This document shows, in pieces, positions 1 to 9,300 of a DNA stretch of 45,809 nt. The first letter of the stretch is position 1, and each line of letters begins with the position of its first letter. This DNA is from CAIURC01 sp043777315 (GTDB lineage Bacteria; Verrucomicrobiota; Verrucomicrobiia; Chthoniobacterales; Chthoniobacteraceae): positions 1-45,809 of the forward strand of contig JAYVPW010000177.1 of the NCBI GenBank assembly GCA_043777315.1, given 5' to 3'. A program made the position numbers and the translations under genes. The notes under the pieces are model-generated. The model did no database searches. It was not told the origin of the DNA and was given only the letters and a program-made list of their open reading frames with translations.

Positions 1-686
1 CTCCCGCGCTGAGCGAGAGCGCTCCGTAGAGATAGTCCCACTGGTATTTGATCTGCCGGGTGACGAGAGGTCGCAATCCGCGCAGCGTCCACACCCGCCG
101 CATCTCGGTGTGCAGCCCCAGCCTCGCCTCGTCCATTACCCACACCTTGACCCGGCTCCCCGCCTCAATCCCGAGGCTTTGGAGCTTTGCGCCGAACTGC
201 TCTTTGAACTCTTCTTCCGCTCCCGGCTTTTTCCCGGAGTGTCTGGGGCGCGGCACCCGCAGCACTCCGCCGAATTTTTGCGAGCCAGTTCCACACGCTC
301 GCATAGGGGCGCTCGATCCCGTGCGCCTTCTGCAACCAGCGCCGTGCCTGCTGCGCGTTGGCAAACTCGTGGGTCTGCAGCTTGCCCTTGAGTTGCTCGA
401 TCACCTTCGCCTTGACGCCCCGGCAGGCGCCCTCCTTCGGGCCGGGCTTGCCGCGCTCCAGCAGCGCTTCGAGCCCGCGCTCGCGCACGACCCCGAGCCA
501 CACGAAAACGTGACCGCGCGCGATGCCGCACAGATCGGCGATCTGCGCCGCAGTCCATTCGCCGCGCGCCGCCAGTTTCACCGCCAGCAGCCGCGTCTTG
601 CGCCAGCCATCGGGCTCGCGCGCGTGCCTCTCGTCGATGCACGCCGCCACTTCGGGCTTATTCAATTTGAGTTTTCTTCCAGGCAT
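1..686 (-). pseudogene. IS630-family transposase, frameshifted and cut by the window edge
   Basis: DDE transposase of the IS630 family. The N-terminal part, from the ATG at 684-686, reads as an HTH/winged-helix domain (AAQIADLCGIARGHVFVWL) followed by the second helical domain (WLQKAHGIERPYASVWNWLAK). At a run of five A on the minus strand (275-279) the reading must move +1 to continue as FGGVLRVPRPRHSGKKPG and then the first catalytic-aspartate block VWVMDEARLGLHTEMRR. The protein leaves the window at base 1 after YQWDYLYGALS. The break may be a decaying copy, a sequencing error, or a programmed frameshift, which some IS elements use; a plain mutation is the simplest reading. It lies 26 bp downstream of the IS4-like transposase gene on the same strand. 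Confidence 0.85.
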
Positions 687-712
687 TCACGCACACTCCC
701 AAGCTTATCACA

Positions 713-2122
713 CTATGTCATGTTATTTTTGCGAGATGGTATTAGATATTGATAGGGTTTGGGGCGGCGTTTGAGGACGCGCGGTTCGCTGCGTCCGGGG
801 CGCAGGGGCAGGAGGTCGGCGGCGCACAGGAGGAGCATGGCCTCCAAGGCGTCTTCGCGGGCAGAGGCGCTGCGCGCGGCGGCGAGGGTGTGCTGCCAGT
901 GGCGCACGGTGTCCAGGGTGCCTTTGAAACTGAGTTGATCCAGGGGCGCGCCTTGCTGCCATGCGCTCTGGAGCATGATGCGGCGGACGAGGTTGTAGGC
1001 GATGGCGTGCAGGAGCAGTTCGCGGCGGACCATTGCGGGGCTCAGACAGCGCATGGCAGAGGCGTGCAGGGTGGTTTTGATGTCGTCAAAATACAACTCC
1101 ACCCGCCAGCGGCGCTGGTAGAGGGCGACGAGGGTTTGCAACGGCCAGAGCACGGGGTCGAGCAGGGTGGTGATGAGCAGCAACTCCTGGGGGCGGAAGC
1201 CGGGCCGGGCAAGCCGGGCGCGGATCCGGCGCACGGTGATGGTTTGCGGCAGGCGCCGCCAGAGTCGCGCGCTCATCACGCGGCTGGCGTCCTTGTCCGC
1301 AGGGCGCTGCATGGTGATGAGGCGGTCGTTTTTGCCGAGGCCTTTGCCTTTGCGCCAGTCGATGCGATCAGCGTAACGGCCGCGCACGACCATGTCGGCG
1401 CCGCGCAGGGGCAGGAAGGCGAGGTTGGCAAAGCTCCAGAAGCCGCGGTCGGCGATGACGATGTCGCCGCGGCGCAGGATGCGGCGCAGCAGGGCAAAGA
1501 GGCGCGCTGCGCTGGTTTTCCATCTGCCGTGGGCGGCGCGCAGGAGGGCGCCGCTGCCCAGGCAGAAGAGGCCCACGAGGTTGATGAGCGGCCAGCCGCA
1601 GCCGGGCTTTTGCGAACCGGGCTGGGGCCATTCCTGCTGGTTCTCATGGGTGTCGGGAGCGGTCACCGCGGTGCCGTCGGCCACGCGCACGCGCCGCCCG
1701 TGGCAGCCGGGCAGCGTGGGGGTCGCCGAGGCGAGCCGGTCGGCGGCACGCCACCAGAGGCGGCGCAGCCAGTCCAGGGGCAGGCGCGCGCGGGCTGCGC
1801 AGAAGGCACTGTTGCACGGGTTGCGCCAGTTGCGTTGGCGCCGTTTCCACCACGCTTGGATGGATCGTTGGGCCTCGCGACAGGGGGAGCCGGGGTGGAA
1901 GACCATGTTCAGGCAGGCCCAAAAGACGAGTGTGAGCGGCAGCCAGCGCAGGCGTTTGCCCGGCAGCGAAGCCAGTTCGAGGAGCGTCTCCTTGGGCAGC
2001 CAAGTCGAGGCGAGGCTTTCCAAACTGTGGAGGTCTTTGACCTTTGCCAGCTTCTGGCGGGCCGCACGCATGGGGGCGAGTTTGGGACCGAAGGCGGGGA
2101 AGTCGAATTGGCGTGCGGACAT
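713..2122 (-). CDS. IS4-family transposase (DDE, intact)
   Basis: Cut-and-paste DDE transposase of 469 residues, a usual length for the IS4 group. Three catalytic blocks are visible in order: VRVADGTAV (first Asp, near residue 148), DIVIADRGFWSF (second Asp, near residue 220), and the IS4 signature YQRRWRVELYFDDIK (Y-x2-R-x3-E-x6-K, near residue 350). The start ATG is within about 10 bases of the presumed element end, which is typical of compact IS elements. Its stop codon TAG sits at the opposite end. The gene appears full length with no frameshift, so the element may still be mobile. Cargo genes are absent. Confidence 0.92.
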   Translation of the reverse strand: MSARQFDFPAFGPKLAPMRAARQKLAKVKDLHSLESLASTWLPKETLLELASLPGKRLRWLPLTLVFWACLNMVFHPGSPCREAQRSIQAWWKRRQRNWRNPCNSAFCAARARLPLDWLRRLWWRAADRLASATPTLPGCHGRRVRVADGTAVTAPDTHENQQEWPQPGSQKPGCGWPLINLVGLFCLGSGALLRAAHGRWKTSAARLFALLRRILRRGDIVIADRGFWSFANLAFLPLRGADMVVRGRYADRIDWRKGKGLGKNDRLITMQRPADKDASRVMSARLWRRLPQTITVRRIRARLARPGFRPQELLLITTLLDPVLWPLQTLVALYQRRWRVELYFDDIKTTLHASAMRCLSPAMVRRELLLHAIAYNLVRRIMLQSAWQQGAPLDQLSFKGTLDTVRHWQHTLAAARSASAREDALEAMLLLCAADLLPLRPGRSEPRVLKRRPKPYQYLIPSRKNNMT

Positions 2123-2131
2123 GTAACCTAT
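713..2131 (-). mobile_element. IS4-like insertion sequence (approximate limits)
   Basis: The element is inferred from the intact transposase and from abrupt loss of neighbouring gene content on both sides: the lamin-tail gene stops at 2128 and the IS630 gene starts at 686. Reading inward, the two ends carry a weak imperfect inverted repeat (TATGTCATGT on the plus strand at 714, TAGGTTACATGT on the minus strand near 2130). I saw no convincing target-site duplication, so the exact ends are uncertain by several bases. Confidence 0.6.
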
Positions 2132-2529
2132 TCGTCGGGACGCACGAGACCTAGATATTCGCCGCCCTTGTCGAGCTTGAAGTTGGTGTGGAGCTTGGTC
2201 ACGTCGAGCTTGCGATCCTTGCTCGAGGCGAAGACCAGGAGTCTGCCGTTACTCGCCAAAGTGACAGCCGGTGTCGTCGCAGGAAACTGCCACTTCCGCA
2301 GATCACCCGATGTGTCGGTGAGATACCAGCCATTGAGGCTCACCGCAGTCGGGCCGGCGTTCCAGATTTCGAGCCAGTCGGAGTGACTGCCATCCTCGTC
2401 CACTTTCGTATTCGTCTGATTTTCGGCTAACAATTCAGAGATATAAACCTGCGCCTTCGCATGAGAAGCGAACACGAGAAAGAGCAGGGCGAGGCACGAA
2501 AGAACGGCGTGGCACCGGGGGGATTTCAC
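2128..2529 (-). pseudogene. Exported lamin-tail-domain protein, 3' end lost to IS insertion
   Basis: The 133 residues begin with a Sec-type signal peptide (positively charged start, LSCLALLFLVFASHAKA, likely cleavage before QVYISE) and continue as a lamin tail domain (VYISELLAENQ, SDWLEIWNAG, VSLNGWYLTDT, LLVFASSKDR, GGEYLGLV). In Verrucomicrobiota this domain usually begins very large secreted proteins with CotH or LamG parts. Here it ends at RPDE followed by TAG exactly at the IS4 boundary, so the rest of the gene has been separated or lost. It is divergent from the sigma factor gene, with 169 bp between the two starts. A functional short protein is possible but unlikely. Confidence 0.75.
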
Positions 2530-2698
2530 GCCACACGGGTCGCATCGCGGCTGGGAAATTCAATTCGCAAATGAAATTACTGGACAAATCCTCTTTACCT
2601 CCTCACCGATCCTGATAAAATGTTTTGCAAACGCACGGCCAGATGAGGATCGAACTCCGAAACATCTTCAGTCCGCAACCATAGAAAGCCCACCCAAC

Positions 2699-3571
2699 AT
2701 GAACTACAAATCTGGTGAAGACTCCGACTCCGGGATCAAGATTTACCTCCGGGAAATCGGCAAAACCGCCCTGCTCACGCCCGAGCAGGAGATCGAACTC
2801 GCGGGCAAAATCAAGCAGGGCGACAAGGAGGCTTTCTCGCTCATGGTGCGCTCGAATCTTCGCCTCGTCGTGAAGATCGCGCAGGATTACGCCAATCTCG
2901 GGATGCCGCTGCTCGACCTGATTTCCGAGGGGAACATCGGGCTGATGAAAGGGGTCGAGCGCTTCGACTCGAGCAAGGGCGCGAAGTTCAGCACTTACGG
3001 CGCGTGGTGGATCAAGCAGTCGATCAAGCGCGCGCTGGCCAATCAGAGCAAGACCATCCGCCTGCCCGTGCATCTCGTGGACAAGATCTCCAAGATCCGC
3101 AGGGTTGCAGTGCAGATGAGCGAAGAACTCGGCCGCGAACCGACCGACGAGGAGCTCGCGGAGGAAGTGGGCATCTCGCCGAGCAAGGTCTCGCAGCTCA
3201 AGACCGTCTCGATCCGCCCGGCCTCGCTCGACGCTCCGGTCGGCGACGACAACGCGACCGAATTCGGCGAACTCGTCTGCGACGTGGACGCTCAGACTCC
3301 GTTCGAGGAACTCCGCGATCAGGACTTGCGGGATGAAGTCGGCGACCTCCTCTCGGTGCTCGATGACCGCGAGAAGAAGATCATCTTTTCCCGCTTCGGG
3401 CTCGATGGCGGGAAGTCGAAGACGCTCGAGGATGTCGGCGAGAAATTCGGCGTCACCCGCGAACGCATCCGGCAGCTCCAGAATATCGCGATCCTCAAAA
3501 TGCGCCGGGCGCTGGCGAAAAAAGAGAAGCCGATCGCCCACCTGCTCCCCTCCGCAGCCGAGCGCGCCTGA
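2699..3571 (+). CDS. Sigma-70 family RNA polymerase sigma factor (RpoD/SigA-like, short form)
   Basis: Directs RNA polymerase to promoters. The 290 residues hold region 1.2 (IKIYLREIGKTALLTPEQE, from residue 13), region 2 (LRLVVKIAQDYANLG, LDLISEGNIGLMKGVERFD, and the 2.4 promoter helix FSTYGAWWIKQSIKRAL), region 3, and a region 4 helix-turn-helix (TLEDVGEKFGVTRERIRQL) near the C terminus. Region 1.1 and the long non-conserved insert of classical primary sigmas are absent, so this looks like a group 2 factor or a compact primary one. The ATG at 2699 directly precedes region 1.2 and no longer in-frame start is evident. A strong hairpin follows the gene (3594-3626). No anti-sigma gene is adjacent. 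Confidence 0.93.
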   Translation: MNYKSGEDSDSGIKIYLREIGKTALLTPEQEIELAGKIKQGDKEAFSLMVRSNLRLVVKIAQDYANLGMPLLDLISEGNIGLMKGVERFDSSKGAKFSTYGAWWIKQSIKRALANQSKTIRLPVHLVDKISKIRRVAVQMSEELGREPTDEELAEEVGISPSKVSQLKTVSIRPASLDAPVGDDNATEFGELVCDVDAQTPFEELRDQDLRDEVGDLLSVLDDREKKIIFSRFGLDGGKSKTLEDVGEKFGVTRERIRQLQNIAILKMRRALAKKEKPIAHLLPSAAERA

Positions 3572-3593
3572 GTTTCTCCGACCATTGGTTTCC

Positions 3594-3626
3594 AAAGCCC
3601 ACCGCCAGCGATGGCGGTGGGCTTTT
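3594..3626 (+). terminator. Rho-independent terminator after the sigma factor gene
   Basis: A perfect 13-bp stem (AAAGCCCACCGCC pairing with GGCGGTGGGCTTT) with a 6-base loop AGCGAT, followed by a short T run. It lies 23 bases after the stop codon of the sigma factor gene and ends that transcript. It also argues against starting the next gene at the ATG at 3611, which lies inside the hairpin. Confidence 0.9.
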
Positions 3627-3685
3627 GCATTTCAGCGAATGGCAGCCGGACTTGGCACGCGCCGATGCGTGTGTTCCGTTCGGCC

Positions 3686-4201
3686 ATGTCCCTTGCCTCC
3701 TCCGCCGCGTCGCGCCTGTGCGTGGGCTGCGGGATGTGTTGCGACGGCTCCATCTTTCACACCGTCCGGCTCCAGCCCACCGACTCGGCGAAAGCGCTCG
3801 CGGCCCTCGGCCTGAAGCTCAAGCGCAAGAACGGGCGCGACCTGATCCAGCAGCCGTGCCCGGCCTTTCGCGAATGCCGCTGCTCGATCTACGCCGCCCG
3901 CCCCGAGCGCTGCCGCCTTTTCGAATGCCACCAGCTTCAGCAGCTCGCCGCGGGCGAAATCAGCGAGGCGGAGGCGGCGGAAAAAATCGCCGGCGCCCTC
4001 GCCCACATCGCCCGGATTCACGAACTGTTCCGGCGCGCGGGCGAGACCAACGCCAAAGGTCCCCTCACCGTCCGCGCCGCGAAAATCCTCGCCGAGCCGG
4101 CGGACTCCTCCGACCCGGTGGCAGCCACCGTCCGCGCGGAACTCGCCCACGCCTTGCAGCACTTCGAGGATCTGGTGGAAAAGGATTTCCGTCCGAAATG
4201 A
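3686..4201 (+). CDS. YkgJ-like cysteine-cluster protein (putative zinc/iron chelator)
   Basis: About 171 residues with the CxxCxxCC signature of the YkgJ/UPF0153 family (CVGCGMCC near residue 12), then CPAFRECRCSIYAARPERCR and FECH, the usual set of metal-binding cysteines. The family is thought to bind zinc or an iron-sulfur cluster; the function is unknown. The C-terminal half is helical and charged. An upstream in-frame ATG at 3665 would add seven residues. The ATG at 3611 lies within the terminator hairpin and is rejected. The gene ends ATGA, overlapping a possible upstream start of the next gene, so the two are probably cotranscribed. Confidence 0.8.
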   Translation: MSLASSAASRLCVGCGMCCDGSIFHTVRLQPTDSAKALAALGLKLKRKNGRDLIQQPCPAFRECRCSIYAARPERCRLFECHQLQQLAAGEISEAEAAEKIAGALAHIARIHELFRRAGETNAKGPLTVRAAKILAEPADSSDPVAATVRAELAHALQHFEDLVEKDFRPK

Positions 4202-4269
4202 GCGCCCGCCGCGGGTCGCACCGGCCTGGAGTTGTCATCGGCGGCGCGGTGTCTAAGGTCCGCGCTCCC

Positions 4270-5379
4270 ATGATTCCGATCGAACATTCCGACCCCGTCA
4301 ACGCGCAGATCCTCGCCGTCTCGGAGGACCGGATCGCCGGCTTCGTCCGCGAGCCTTTTCTCGAAATCGCCGCGCAATCCGGCGTCCCCATCGCCACCGT
4401 CATCGAGCGCATCCGCGCCATGCTCGAGGCCGGCACCATCCGCCGCGTGCGCCAGACCCTCGTCGCCAGCAACCTCGCGGAAGGCGCGCTCGTCGCCTGG
4501 ACCGTGCCGGAGGAGCGGCTCAACGACGCCTTCGACTTCATGTTTCAGAAGGACCCGTTCAGCGGCCACGTCGTCGTCCGCTCGACCGACCAGCAGACCG
4601 CCGGCTCCGAGTATCGGCTCTGGACCACCTTGAAAGTGCCCGTCGGCGAATCGATGGCCGCGCACTGCGAAGTCCTCATGCGCCACACCGGCTGCACGGC
4701 CTTCAAGCTCATGCCGGCCCGGGGCATCTTCGCCCTCGGCGTCGGCCACGTCCGGCGCAAGACCATCGAGCCCGGCGACCGCATCCCCGGCCCCGCGCGC
4801 ATGATCCGCGTCGGCGCCGTCGAGCTATCGCCGCAGGAGTGGGACGTCCTCCTTTCTTTGAAAAGAGAGTTCTCCCCCGACGAAATCGGCGCGAATCCCT
4901 GGGCCACCCGCGCGGAGGAAGCCGGCGTCGATCTCGAGACCTTCTGCACCGTCGCCGAGGGGCTCAATTCCCGGCAGGTCATCGGCCGCTTCTCCACCTT
5001 CCTCGAGCACGTCAAACCCAGCGCCGGTGGCCAGCGCGTCACCCGCTTCAACGCCCTCTTCCACTGGGCCGTCCCCCCGGGGCGCGAGGTCGAGGCCGGC
5101 GGCGAAGTCGGGCGGCACGAGTTCCTCACCCACGCCTATTGGCGCGAAGGCGGACCCGCCTTCAAAAACGTCAACATCATGGCCGTCGGCCACGGCACCG
5201 AGAAAGAGCGTATCTTCGCCCACAAAGCCGCCATCGACACCCACCTCGCCGCCTGCGCCATCCCCGTCAGCTACACGAACGTCTTCTGGGGCGGCCGCAG
5301 CGAGATCAAGCCGAGCGAGATCTCGCCCAAAATCCACCGCGACTGGCTGGCCGAGTGGGACGCCGCGGCAGTGGGGTAA
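4270..5379 (+). CDS. Lrp/AsnC-type siroheme decarboxylase-like protein (AhbA/AhbB/NirDLGH fold)
   Basis: About 369 residues made of two Lrp/AsnC-like halves, each with a helix-turn-helix (residues about 15-70 and 190-245) and a ferredoxin-like domain. The second half carries the family pattern RFNALFHWAVP and LTHAYWREGGPAFKNVNIMA, matching the N-A-M-V-V-W and H-x-Y...N...M-x-x-H-G layout of AhbA/AhbB. These enzymes turn siroheme into didecarboxysiroheme on the way to heme or heme d1. A single chain carrying two halves suggests a fused AhbA-AhbB-type protein, but a plain Lrp-like regulator is the alternative. The ATG at 4198, overlapping the previous stop, is another possible start. A decaheme cytochrome gene lies 1 kb downstream, beyond a transposase cassette, so a role in heme supply is plausible. 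A terminator follows at 5414. Confidence 0.72.
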   Translation: MIPIEHSDPVNAQILAVSEDRIAGFVREPFLEIAAQSGVPIATVIERIRAMLEAGTIRRVRQTLVASNLAEGALVAWTVPEERLNDAFDFMFQKDPFSGHVVVRSTDQQTAGSEYRLWTTLKVPVGESMAAHCEVLMRHTGCTAFKLMPARGIFALGVGHVRRKTIEPGDRIPGPARMIRVGAVELSPQEWDVLLSLKREFSPDEIGANPWATRAEEAGVDLETFCTVAEGLNSRQVIGRFSTFLEHVKPSAGGQRVTRFNALFHWAVPPGREVEAGGEVGRHEFLTHAYWREGGPAFKNVNIMAVGHGTEKERIFAHKAAIDTHLAACAIPVSYTNVFWGGRSEIKPSEISPKIHRDWLAEWDAAAVG

Positions 5380-5413
5380 CGGCGGCGGAGGTTTGCGAGT
5401 TTACTCTGGAGCG

Positions 5414-5442
5414 AGCGAAATACGCCACTTTCGCTGTTTTTT
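5414..5442 (+). terminator. Rho-independent terminator after the siroheme-decarboxylase-like gene
   Basis: The stem AGCGAAA / TTTCGCT with an 8-base loop is followed by six T. An outer pair TTACTCTG (5401-5408) and CAGAGTAA (5448-5455) encloses it, so a larger hairpin can form on either strand. It separates the siroheme-decarboxylase-like gene from the following repeat cassette. Confidence 0.75.
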
Positions 5443-5563
5443 CGCAACAGAGTAATTGTCGTTATCTATCCGAAGTTTACCAAGTCCATGTTCCGTCGCC
5501 GGAAGTGCCATCGCACGTTTGTACCAGCCGTGTTCCGGCGACGCGAGCTGCGCGGCAGGTTTA

Positions 5564-5622
5564 CCCCCTCGTTCCCAAGCTCCAGCTTGGGAACGCACTT
5601 GTCCCCGAAGCTCCGCTTCGCC
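5564..5622 (+). repeat. REP-like inverted repeat, left copy of the RAYT cassette
   Basis: This 59-bp sequence is identical to the reverse complement of 6177-6235. It contains two hairpins: a perfect 12-bp stem CGTTCCCAAGCT / AGCTTGGGAACG with loop CC, and CGAAGC-TCC-GCTTCG. Two adjacent hairpins are the usual layout of REP units mobilised by REP-associated tyrosine transposases. Just upstream, CGTCGCCGGAA (near 5494) pairs with TTCCGGCGACG (near 5533) as a further inverted repeat. The 5456-5563 stretch holds no gene that I can support. Confidence 0.9.
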
Positions 5623-5630
5623 CGCGTGCG

Positions 5631-6161
5631 CTACCGCCAGTCGTCGCACTGAAAGAGCGCCAGCCCGCCCTTCATCCACTCATGCGCCGACGAGTAACGC
5701 CAGTGCTCCGGCGCGCTCACCCAGCCGCGCTTCACCGGGTTGTGATGCAGATACTCCAGCTTCTGGAGCATCATCGCATCATCGCAGATCGCCTGCGGGT
5801 GCGACCCCTCCTGCCAGAGCTGATATTCGCTGGTTTTATGAAGTGCCCGATAGTAGCGGAGGCCGTTGAGCAGCCATTCGCGCCCCTCTTTCTCCACCTG
5901 CACGAGGAGCTGCCGCGCGGTGAAGCTCTTCAGGTCGCGCAGGGTGGCGGAGAGGTCGGGCGCGGCGAGGATGGCGTGGAAGTGATTGTCGAGGATGACC
6001 CAGGCGTGGATGCGCAGGCCCTTCTGCGCGCGGCAGTGCTGGAGGGAGGCGACGAGGAGGTCGCAGCAGGCGGCGGTGGTGAAGAGGGGGAGCCACGCGA
6101 TCACGGTGCAGGTGATGAAGTGCGCGCGGTCGGGTTCGTGGACGAGGTAGCGGCTGCGCAT
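5631..6161 (-). CDS. REP-associated tyrosine transposase (RAYT, Y1_Tnp / TnpA_REP)
   Basis: HUH-type single-strand transposase of about 176 residues. The HUH motif is clear (VILDNHFHAILAA, near residue 54), preceded by FITCTVIAWLPLF. A C-terminal block LEYLHHNPVKRGWV then WRYSSAHEW is characteristic of this transposase group. I could not confidently assign the catalytic tyrosine: the usual helix reads LRDLKSFTARQLL, with Phe at one candidate place. The ATG at 6159-6161 is chosen because longer in-frame starts would translate the right-hand repeat. The gene lies exactly between two inverted 59-bp REP-like copies, which is the expected layout of a RAYT with its substrates. Confidence 0.9.
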   Translation of the reverse strand: MRSRYLVHEPDRAHFITCTVIAWLPLFTTAACCDLLVASLQHCRAQKGLRIHAWVILDNHFHAILAAPDLSATLRDLKSFTARQLLVQVEKEGREWLLNGLRYYRALHKTSEYQLWQEGSHPQAICDDAMMLQKLEYLHHNPVKRGWVSAPEHWRYSSAHEWMKGGLALFQCDDWR

Positions 6162-6176
6162 GGCGGGGCGCACGGT

Positions 6177-6235
6177 GGCGAAGCGGAGCTTCGGGGACAA
6201 GTGCGTTCCCAAGCTGGAGCTTGGGAACGAGGGGG
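6177..6235 (-). repeat. REP-like inverted repeat, right copy of the RAYT cassette
   Basis: Exact inverted copy of 5564-5622 (59 of 59 bases). Beyond the inner edge the two copies diverge within a few bases. Together they enclose the RAYT gene. The next 150 bases up to the decaheme gene contain a further weak inverted pair (CGCCCGACGC near 6252 and GCGTCGGGCG near 6306) and no gene. Confidence 0.9.
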
Positions 6236-6385
6236 AATGAAGCCACCAGGGCGGTCGCCCGACGCTCATTTTAAACTGAGGCACGACAGGCCAATCTTTT
6301 ACCTCGCGTCGGGCGGGCGGGATCGGTATTTGGGGGGGCACGCTCGGTAGGCGCTGTGTTTGGCGCGGGGCCGGGCGGGTGTGTT

Positions 6386-9300
6386 ATGCGAAAATCTCCT
6401 CTCCTCTCCTCGCTCGCGCTCTCGCTGGGGCTGCTCCTTTCTCCCCCGACACGGGCGCAGACGAGTGAAAGCGCGGAGGGAAAAAAGGGCCTCGGACCGG
6501 CGGTGTCGGTGCCGCTTTCACCCGGCTCCCCTGCCCTGCCGCCGGAGGTGCCGGTGAAGGGGAAGATGGAGACGGTCCCCGGGGCGACGGGGACGGGGCC
6601 GAAGCTGTCGGTGCCGGTGGGGACGGGAAAGGCGGCCGCTCTTTTACCAAAAGAAACCGAGCCGAGGCTGGAGCTGATGCCGGGGATGTCGGGGATGGGT
6701 CCGCAGACGGCGGTGCCGAAGGTGCACGCGGCGACGCGGTCGGGGGTCGTGCGGAATTGGATCGATCAGACGGCAGCGGAGGCGGCGCGGAAGAGCGCGG
6801 GCTGTGTGGAATGCCACACGACGACTGATGCCCACACGATGCATTCGTCGCCAAATGTGGTGCTGGGGTGCATCGATTGCCACGGGGGGAATCCGGCGCG
6901 GGGGCTCGCGATCGAGAAGGCGCATGTGCCGCCGAGGAATGCGGAATTTTGGCGGACTTCGGCGAATCCGGCGAATGGGACGACGGTGCTGAATCACGAG
7001 TCGCCGGAGTTTATCCGGTTTGTGAATCCGGGGGATTTGCGGGTGGCGGACAAGGCTTGCGGGCTGTGTCACGGGGACATCGTGAATCGCGTCGGCCACT
7101 CGATGATGAATCACGGGGCGATGCTGTGGAATGCGGCGGCCTATAATAATGGGGCGATCGACCAGAAGAACGCGATCGTGGGGCAGGCGTATGGGACGGA
7201 TGGGATCGCGCTGAAGCTGGAGAATCCGTTCAAGCCGACAGCGGAGGAGACGCGGCGCTACGGCTGGCTGGCGGAGCTGGTGCCGCTGCCGCGGTTCAAT
7301 CGGTCGATGCCGGGGAATGTCTTCCGCATTTTCGAGAAGGGTGGGATGGCGCCGCTGGGGCTGGGCGTACCGACGCTGGATGAGCCGCCGGGGAAGCCGG
7401 AGCGGCGCTTGTCCGACCGGGGGCTGGGCACTTTGAACAGGACCGATCCGGTGATCCTGGGGGCGCAGAAGACGCGGCTGAATGATCCGCTGCTGGGCTT
7501 CATGGGGACGAATGATCGGCCGGGGGATTATCGGTCGAGCGGCTGCTCGGCGTGCCATGTGGTCTATGCGAATGACCGGTCGCCGACGAACTCGGGATGG
7601 TGGAGCAAATACGGGCATCAGGGGCTGAGCTTTTCCAAGGATCCGACGATCCCGAAGAACGAGCGGGGGCATCCGATCCTGCATCAGTTCACGCGCGCGG
7701 TGCCGTCGTCGCAGTGCATGAACTGCCACATGCATCAGGGGAATTTGTTTGTGAATCCTTTCCTCGGCTACACTTGGTGGGATCAGGAGACGGACGCGGA
7801 ATTCATGTATCCGAAAGAGCAGCACGACCCGACGGACGATGAGCTGGTGCGCGCGACGGTGCAGAATCCCGAGGGCGCGGCGGCGCGGGGGAACTGGGGG
7901 AAGCTGGACTTTCTCGAGAAGGTGTCGGAGCTGAATCCGCTGCTGAAGCACACGCAATTTGCCGACTATCACGGGCACGGGTGGGTCTTTCGCGCGATCT
8001 TCAAACAGGACAAAAAGGGGAACCGGCTGGACCTCGACGACAAGGTGATCGGGCACAGCGATTTCAAGAACGCGGTGCATCTCAATGACATTCATCTGGC
8101 GAAAGGGATGCAGTGCGTGGACTGCCATTTCGAGATCGAGGAGCACGGGAATGGGCTGCTTTATGGCGAGCCGCGGAACGTGACGACGATCACGTGCATC
8201 GACTGTCACGGGACGATCGATCGGCGTCCGACGCTGATCACGTCAGGCGCGGGCGGGCATTGGGATGAGAAGGCGCACCGGACCGTGCCGATCAATTTGC
8301 AGGCGGGCTCGACGCCGTGGAAGCCGCGCTTCGAGTGGGAAGGGACACGTCTTTTCCAGAACTCCACGATGTCGCCGGACGTGCGCTGGGAGATGCCGCA
8401 GACGATGGACGTGATCGATCCGCTTTCGCCGAAATACAACGCGAAGGCGCGCTACGCGAAGACGCTGCAACGCGATGGCGAGACTTGGGGCGAGGTGCCC
8501 GACTCGCCGGCGAAGTGCAAGGCGAAGCTGGCGCACTCGAATCAGGCGATGGACTGCCAGATCTGCCACACGTCGTGGGCGACGAGCTGCTTCGGCTGCC
8601 ACCTGCCGATGAAGGCGAATCAGCGCGTGGCGCAGAACAAATACGAGGGCGTGATCGACCGGAATTTCATCACCTACAATCCGCAGGTGGTGCGGGACGA
8701 TGTCTTCATGCTGGGCATCGACGGGACGGTGAAGAAGAACCGGATGGCGGTGCTGCGTTCCTCGAGCGCGGTGGTGGTGAGCTCGCAGAATCAGAACCGC
8801 GAGTGGGTCTATTCGCAGGCGCAGACGGTGAGCGGCGATGGCTACAGCGGGCAGGCGTTCAACCCGCATTTTCCCCACACCACGAGCGGTCGCGGGACGA
8901 CGAAGAACTGCACCGACTGCCACCTTTCCAAAGCGAACGACAACAACGCGTGGATGACGTCGCTGCTCGGCTTCGGGACGGGGACGGTGAACTTTTTCGG
9001 GCGTTACGCGTGGGTCGGCGGCGAGGACGAAATGCACGCGGTGGTGTGGACCGAGCCGGAGGAGCCGCAGTCGGCGATCGGGAGCTCGTTTCAGAGCAAG
9101 GCGTATCCGCGGAACTTCGCGGAGCACGTGCAGCGCGGGCGCGTGCTGAAGGAGGCTTACGAGCACGAGGCGAGTGAGATCAACGACATCACGCTGCACG
9201 GCGAATACGTTTACACGGCGAACGGGAAGGACGGGCTGCGGGCGTTCGATGTCGCGAACATCGATCAGAAGGGGTTCTCCGAGCGGTTCAACACGTCGCC

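Noticed and set aside
705..2135. Target-site duplication of the IS4-like element
   Set aside because: I compared about 12 bases on both sides and found no convincing direct repeat.
749..2386. A 545-residue plus-strand open frame over the IS4 transposase
   Set aside because: Composition is Gly/Ala/Gln-rich with no motif, while the minus strand has the complete DDE transposase.
3611..3685. Longer start for the cysteine-cluster protein
   Set aside because: It would begin inside the sigma gene terminator hairpin, and the added residues show no conservation pattern.
6162..6341. Longer start for the RAYT transposase
   Set aside because: The added 60 residues translate the right-hand 59-bp repeat, which is the substrate and not coding.
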